From Tachypleus tridentatus (taxonomy: Eukaryota > Arthropoda > Merostomata > Xiphosura > Limulidae), in contig NC_134825.1 in NCBI RefSeq assembly GCF_004210375.1, positions 43,332,348-43,396,347 on the forward strand: DNA of 64,000 nt. The letters run 5' to 3'. This document shows, in pieces, positions 62,101 through 64,000 of this stretch. Position 1 is the first letter of the stretch, and each line of letters starts with the position of its first letter. Both the position numbers and the translations under genes were made by a program. The notes below the pieces were generated by a model. It did not search any database, was not told where the DNA came from, and saw only the letters and a program-made list of their open reading frames with translations.

Positions 62101-64000
62101 TTCCATTATTAGTAACAGTAAACTTAACGGTAAGAATCATCACAAAGAAACTTGTTGCATTACCCATTGCTCAGTCATTGACATAAAAAATTGTAAAGAC
62201 GAAACTTTTATTAAAAATGAAGTTGGACCTATAGACGACGACAGCGAGAAGAAACATTGTTCCAATACAATACTCCCCGAATGTTCAGTCATTGATGTGA
62301 AAAATTGTACAGAAGAATATTACGTTAGAAATGAAATTGGGCCTGTGAATGATGATAGCCGGGAGAAACACTGTTCCAATATAATAATCTCCAAGTGTGT
62401 AGTCGCTGATGTGAAAAATTGTACAGAAGGGCATTGCGTTAGAAATGAAGTCGGACCTACAGTCGATGACAGTGAGAAGAAAGGTTGTTATAATACAATA
62501 TTCCCCCAATGTTCAGTCTCTGATGTGAAAAATTGTACAGAAGGACATTACGTTAGAAATGAATTTGGACCTACAGACGATGACAGCGAGAAGAAACATT
62601 GTTCCAACACAAGACTCTCCCAATGTGGAGTCGCTGATGTGAAAAATCGTACAGATGAATATTATGATAGTAATAAAATTAGAGATCTTAGTGATCAAAG
62701 CCAAGAGAAATCTTGCTCCGAGAACAGATTTGTACATGATTCACAAACCAATAATGTAAAACCTCGTTTCAAAGCTAAGCTACTACATTATTTGGCCAAT
62801 GTAAAATGTTTCATAGCACAAAAACAAAAAATCAAAAATAGAAAAAACACTAAGCACTATTTGAGAAGTATATCAAATTATATTTCCCCAAAAGTACCGA
62901 GATTTGCCTACAGAAGGCAGTTTTGTATGCAACAAGACCAAAGTTTTGTCGACAAAACCAAAATCCCTGCAAGTTCTCTTGATCACAAAAACGATGGATT
63001 AGGTAGTGATACTAACCATTCTGCGTGGAACCAAAAAATAAGTAGTTTCACAGCAGCAAACATAGACAATAATACAAAGACAATTCTCAAAGAAAGCCCA
63101 AATACTAGTGACACAGAAACGAATAGCCACTCATACAGCCCAGCCCAGATAAACCCTTTTAAAGCTCATCTTAATTCACATACTCTCCTCTGTAAGGATA
63201 GAGTAATAAATTCACCAATATGTGATGATTTGGGGACTGAGATAAACGCTACACAGTACTGTGGATCATCACACAACTCAGTATGTAAAACGTTGTCAAA
63301 ATCAACTCAAACTTTGGTCTGCGAAATACTAAAACCAAGCACTTGGTCACCAGAAAGTCCAAAGTGTATGAAGAAAATGCATGAAAGGATGCTAGATACT
63401 TCTGATTATAAAAATTCATTACTCAATTCTAGCTCAGAATCAGAAGCTTCTTTTCAGTTTAGGAATTTTGCTACATTGGAGGAAACTTTTGTAGACACTA
63501 GAAATAGTGAATCATCGGAATACGTGCTTTTAAGGCATAATCTACCCGTTCATCAATGCAAAGAGAAAAACAGTCTTAACTTAAATTCAGTTGAATCTTT
63601 CTGCCCACGATATACTGAATCTGAAGACAAACTGAGTAAAGCCATTGAACAGCAACACACTTCAGAACCATTCAGTTTGTTACACGATAACGAAACCCTC
63701 TCATTAAGCAATAAGAAAGGGAACATAGCGAATAATTCAAGATTACTTTCAAAATATGAACAACTTGATGCTCGCCATACTATACGGACGGATTGTAACT
63801 CTTATTTTCATACCAGTTCCAAAAGAACTGAAACGTCTCAGAGTAAATCTTCAAGCAGATCAAGAGCTTTTTCCAAAAAATTTAAAGGCTTTTGGACAAG
63901 TGAAAGTTCACTTGACTCATGGAAAACGGCAAATCAAAATTCCAAAGAAAGTAATGTAGATTACATTATGAGGGAAAGATCTAAGAATTTATTGGTGTCT
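43948..64000 (+). CDS. PARG-derived protein with lost catalytic loop and long new tail (eight exons, 3' partial)
   Basis: Exons are about 43948-44100, 45041-45243, 45443-45584, 53708-53795, 55584-55703, 55984-56040, 61182-61298 and 61775 to beyond the window. All junctions are GT-AG and phases match, giving 1028 codons from the ATG at 43970. Order and content follow poly(ADP-ribose) glycohydrolase: [67 protein letters not shown] and [14 protein letters not shown]. The signature GGG-X(n)-QEE is replaced by [15 protein letters not shown]. The Tyr-rich YTGYAxTYxW stretch is missing, as is the later NWGCGAFGGD part. Active PARG removes ADP-ribose chains in the nucleus and cytoplasm; this protein very probably cannot. 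A hydrophilic tail of over 690 residues follows. Role unknown; ADP-ribose binding or scaffolding is conjecture. Confidence 0.85.
45041..45243 (+). CDS. PARG-like exon B
   Basis: 67 codons: [51 protein letters not shown]. Corresponds to the PARG helix with 'FFKxxLPxMVxLAL'. Acceptor 'tacttgccag', donor 'gaag|gtacta'. Confidence 0.85.
45443..45584 (+). CDS. PARG-like exon C with ANAFFCTFP
   Basis: Contains [20 protein letters not shown], a hallmark of PARG family proteins, then [13 protein letters not shown]. Acceptor 'ttccttag', donor 'aag|gtgggt'. Confidence 0.92.
45939..46200 (+). repeat. tRNA-derived SINE, family 1, with target duplication
   Basis: 'ggtccagcatagctgttaag' to 'attgttcgaaattccacaaa'. 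'ctaaatttgtt' occurs just before it and again at 46202-46212. Confidence 0.88.
46219..46495 (+). repeat. tRNA-derived SINE, family 1, full length
   Basis: Head 'gcccggcatagccaagtggg', B box 'cacggttcgaatcctcatc', complete body and 'gcgcgaaattcaaaaaacaa'. 'tgtttaggca' flanks both sides (46209-46218 and 46499-46508). It inserted next to the target duplication of the preceding SINE. Confidence 0.92.
47476..47740 (+). repeat. tRNA-derived SINE, family 1, with 12-bp target duplication
   Basis: 'ggtccaggtatggccaggtg' to 'gcgcgaaattaaaaaaaaca'. Flanked by 'aattaattggta' at 47464-47475 and 47740-47751. The head lost part of its B-box region. Confidence 0.92.
47770..48039 (-). repeat. tRNA-derived SINE, family 1, full length
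   Basis: Reverse copy from 'gaattttgcgtaaaactaca' to 'accacctggccatgccggac', with a good B box ('ggattcgaacccgcga'). It faces the preceding SINE 30 bp away. Confidence 0.92.
48140..48265 (+). repeat. tRNA-derived SINE, family 2, diverged
   Basis: 'cttaaaatgctaaaatttgg', 'ggttcgatttcctgtaatga', then 'gtatagtttgcttttaaac'. Confidence 0.55.
48577..50119 (-). mobile_element. Tc1-like element with long inverted ends
   Basis: The left end 'cactgctggcaaaaatctta' and the right end (complement 'cactactggagacaatccta') are flanked by TA. Similarity runs inward over about 200 bp ('aagctctactcaaataattg' at the right matches the left arm inverted). Inside, on the minus strand, is a dead transposase gene. 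It lies in PARG-like intron C-D. Confidence 0.88.
48831..49805 (-). pseudogene. Tc1-like transposase, many stops
   Basis: On the minus strand from about 49800: [18 protein letters not shown] (stop), [20 protein letters not shown], then [20 protein letters not shown]. The catalytic first Asp is in VLFSDEK, followed by [15 protein letters not shown], the second in IFQQD, and the Glu in PELNPIENI. At least five stops or frame changes interrupt it. Related to Bari/Tc1 transposases by motif order. Confidence 0.85.
50380..51870 (-). pseudogene. Possible decayed retrocopy of an unknown gene
   Basis: Intronless, protein-like minus-strand stretches occur in order: [20 protein letters not shown] and [20 protein letters not shown] near 51840-51690; [16 protein letters not shown] and [17 protein letters not shown] near 51045-50880; [34 protein letters not shown] and [20 protein letters not shown] near 50650-50460. 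They are separated by stops and frame changes. The composition is less AT-rich than the surroundings. I do not recognise the parent. It could be a processed pseudogene or a decayed element. Confidence 0.4.
51880..53127. other. Intronic stretch, nothing recognised
   Basis: Within the PARG-like intron C-D. Contains a GA run at 52454-52469 and otherwise no gene or known repeat. Confidence 0.4.
53128..53187 (+). repeat. tRNA-derived SINE, family 1, tail only
   Basis: 'tgtagcgcagatagctctcg' followed by 'gcgcgaaattcaaaacaaac'. A 5'-truncated copy. Confidence 0.8.
53708..53795 (+). CDS. PARG-like exon D
   Basis: [20 protein letters not shown] then KRKVHFRRQ. Matches the PARG segment 'PEKLKTLFCYFRRV ... 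FTRQ'. Two acceptors, ending at 53701 and 53707, both keep the frame and differ by two residues. Donor 'cag|gtatga', phase 0. Confidence 0.85.
54233..55189 (+). mobile_element. Tc1-like element (DD34E), dead
   Basis: Ends 'cacccttgtgcaaattaatt' and the inverted 'aattaatttgcgcaagggtg', flanked by TA (54231-54232 and 55190-55191). 957 bp. It contains the transposase remnant described separately and lies in PARG-like intron D-E. Confidence 0.92.
54285..55118 (+). pseudogene. Tc1-like transposase lacking the first catalytic Asp
   Basis: The frame reads EQWRKVLF and then jumps to [20 protein letters not shown]. The usual SDE(S/T) that joins them, with the first catalytic aspartate, has been deleted. 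A second frame change follows [10 protein letters not shown]. After that the C-terminal half is open (54753-55118): [34 protein letters not shown] and [16 protein letters not shown]. The second Asp and the Glu are 34 residues apart (DD34E). The N-terminal DNA-binding region is mostly missing. Confidence 0.88.
55584..55703 (+). CDS. PARG-like exon E
   Basis: 40 codons in phase 0: [20 protein letters not shown], then [23 protein letters not shown] followed by 'C...L..L.V...G.I.' aligns with PARG just before its catalytic loop. Acceptor 'tcttggaag' has a weak pyrimidine tract; donor 'aaa|gtaaga'. Confidence 0.8.
55984..56040 (+). CDS. PARG-like exon F, replacing the catalytic loop
   Basis: 19 codons: [19 protein letters not shown]. 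By position this should hold the PARG sequence 'FANxFVGGGV...GxVQEE', where the glycines bind ADP-ribose phosphates and QEE holds the catalytic glutamate. None of the GGG is present. At most one Glu of the pair can be aligned. Acceptor 'tttaatcag', donor 'gag|gtaggt'. Confidence 0.78.
56838..56945 (+). promoter_or_regulatory. Array of heat-shock elements
   Basis: GAA occurs at exactly every tenth base: 56838, 56848, 56858, 56868, 56878, 56888, 56898, 56908, 56918, 56928 and 56938. TTC lies midway at 56843, 56863, 56913, 56933 and 56943. GAAnnTTCnnGAA is the binding site of heat-shock factor. At least four full sites are perfect ('gaattttctagaa' occurs three times). It lies 10-115 bp upstream of a TATA box. 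Confidence 0.85.
56954..56991 (+). promoter_or_regulatory. TATA box and initiator of transposon copy 2
   Basis: TATATAT at 56954-56960 and TCAGTTT at 56984-56990, the arthropod initiator pattern, with A+1 at 56986. The 32-bp spacing is canonical. A 54-nt leader then leads to the ATG at 57040. Confidence 0.75.
57040..58933 (+). pseudogene. Zinc-finger transposase-like protein, second subfamily, with an intron
   Basis: [17 protein letters not shown] starts it. After a frame change come [14 protein letters not shown] (stop) and CEHCKKTLE. An intron-like 57247-57464 (gtaaga...ttgcag) follows, then [65 protein letters not shown] and [14 protein letters not shown]. The last part is in other frames: [51 protein letters not shown] and [15 protein letters not shown]. 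Motif order equals the 29.1-kb copy, which has no intron. Several stops; inactive. Confidence 0.8.
59522..59647 (-). repeat. tRNA-derived SINE, family 2
   Basis: 'ttaagcacaaaactacacaa', 'acgagtatcaaaaacctggt', then 'agatataccgccgtgacact'. Confidence 0.82.
59973..60103 (-). repeat. tRNA-derived SINE, family 2, full length
   Basis: 'ttgaattaagcatgaagcta', 'accacgggtattgaaacccg', then 'gacataccgctgagccactg'. Together with 37573-37696 it defines the consensus. Confidence 0.88.
60230..60650 (-). repeat. Unclassified dispersed repeat, second copy
   Basis: The reverse complement of this block matches 838-1270, with 'ccttcccataactgtctgca', 'cacatctcgctctcctaatt', 'tgtactctgggattcttt' and others, uninterrupted by the SINE that splits the first copy. 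Confidence 0.6.
61182..61298 (+). CDS. PARG-like exon G
   Basis: 39 codons in phase 0: [20 protein letters not shown], then [19 protein letters not shown]. Matches PARG 'IRFLINPELIISRLF...L.DNECLIITG'. Where PARG continues with the Tyr-rich ADP-ribose contact (YTGYAxTYxW), this exon ends. The 476-bp intron that follows shows no exon carrying it. Confidence 0.85.
61775..64000 (+). CDS. PARG-like exon H: end of PARG similarity and long repeat-bearing tail
   Basis: Open for 742 codons to the window edge. The first ~40 residues ([31 protein letters not shown]) align with PARG 'TEIVAIDAL ... RRELNKAYCGFLRP'. From there nothing resembles PARG. Next is a Cys-rich bit (CSKCVCC near residue 86). Five 38-residue repeats follow, then a basic stretch ([16 protein letters not shown] near 350), then Ser/Asn/Thr-rich sequence including [17 protein letters not shown]. 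An open frame this long cannot be chance in such AT-rich DNA. The stop lies beyond the window. Confidence 0.88.
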   Translation, partial: MTDICLMDICDYFDHPFKQYEDSSLLRELNKALVAFIQPKNQIYSFPVNQNSSFEETISVTLPNCQGKKTRDLLKKCIHNSECSKCVCCDNTILFNDSTNMKYVSSKEHSIISNSKLNGKNHHKETCCITHCSVIDIKNCKDETFIKNEVGPIDDDSEKKHCSNTILPECSVIDVKNCTEEYYVRNEIGPVNDDSREKHCSNIIISKCVVADVKNCTEGHCVRNEVGPTVDDSEKKGCYNTIFPQCSVSDVKNCTEGHYVRNEFGPTDDDSEKKHCSNTRLSQCGVADVKNRTDEYYDSNKIRDLSDQSQEKSCSENRFVHDSQTNNVKPRFKAKLLHYLANVKCFIAQKQKIKNRKNTKHYLRSISNYISPKVPRFAYRRQFCMQQDQSFVDKTKIPASSLDHKNDGLGSDTNHSAWNQKISSFTAANIDNNTKTILKESPNTSDTETNSHSYSPAQINPFKAHLNSHTLLCKDRVINSPICDDLGTEINATQYCGSSHNSVCKTLSKSTQTLVCEILKPSTWSPESPKCMKKMHERMLDTSDYKNSLLNSSSESEASFQFRNFATLEETFVDTRNSESSEYVLLRHNLPVHQCKEKNSLNLNSVESFCPRYTESEDKLSKAIEQQHTSEPFSLLHDNETLSLSNKKGNIANNSRLLSKYEQLDARHTIRTDCNSYFHTSSKRTETSQSKSSSRSRAFSKKFKGFWTSESSLDSWKTANQNSKESNVDYIMRERSKNLLVS
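62168..62735 (+). repeat. Coding tandem repeat, 114 bp / 38 residues, about five units
   Basis: Units start at 62168, 62282, 62396, 62510 and 62624, exactly 114 bp apart, all in the reading frame of exon H. Each unit reads like CSVxDVKNCTE, then VRNExGP, then [10 protein letters not shown]. Cysteines fall at unit positions 1, 9 and 31. The fifth unit is more diverged and runs out near 62735. The copies differ by scattered substitutions and no indels. Confidence 0.92.

Noticed and set aside
62285-62737. Two minus-strand 74-codon frames with repeated CTIFHI motifs
   Set aside because: They arise only because the plus-strand 114-bp repeat is also open on the other strand.

Overview
The window is animal nuclear DNA, AT-rich, with small GT-AG exons in long introns and many transposable-element relics. 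Two abundant tRNA-derived SINE families, Penelope-like elements, mariner/Tc1 elements and Jockey/CR1-type LINEs fit an arthropod. The SINE sequences look to me like those of chelicerates, most likely a horseshoe crab. That placement is from memory and not proven. There are no operons, CRISPR arrays or prokaryotic features.

Two spliced host genes lie on the + strand. (1) TAF9, a histone-fold subunit of TFIID/SAGA, has six coding exons between 4295 and 17833. They join in phase to 279 residues. Its introns hold an old LINE relic (9.3-10.1 kb), a hairpin made of Penelope termini (14.2-14.3 kb) and a Jockey-like LINE (14.8-17.2 kb). A hAT-type MITE with a perfect target duplication lies just past the stop codon. 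(2) A gene derived from poly(ADP-ribose) glycohydrolase (PARG) has at least eight exons from 43948 to the window edge. Its first exons keep the PARG accessory region (PC motif, [16 protein letters not shown]-like and RELNKA-like segments). The catalytic GGG-X(n)-QEE loop is replaced, the tyrosine-rich segment is missing, and the last part of the macrodomain is absent. Instead a single open exon of more than 2.2 kb encodes a hydrophilic tail with about five 38-residue repeats. I read this as a PARG-derived pseudoenzyme with a new tail. It is the most unusual gene here.

Between and inside these genes lie mobile elements. They include a head-to-head Penelope pair with GIY-YIG domains (6.1-7.8 kb), a 145-bp unit in three near-identical tandem copies (21.1-21.6 kb), and a CR1/Jockey-type LINE (26.4-27.8 kb, minus). 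A nearly intact DNA transposon of a zinc-finger family sits at 28.9-31.0 kb and a hAT/ZMYM1-like relic at 38.3-40.0 kb. Three mariner/Tc1 copies have recognisable ends (40.96, 48.58 and 54.23 kb). A second member of the zinc-finger transposon family (56.6-59.2 kb) lies in a PARG-like intron. Upstream of its ORF is an array of GAA units at an exact 10-bp period with interleaved TTC units, followed by a TATA box and an initiator. This is a textbook heat-shock promoter inside a transposon.

The remaining stretches (18.3-21.1, 21.6-26.4, 31-38 and 41.9-43.9 kb) show only SINE fragments or nothing recognisable. Exon borders are inferred from splice consensus, reading phase and family similarity, without transcript evidence.
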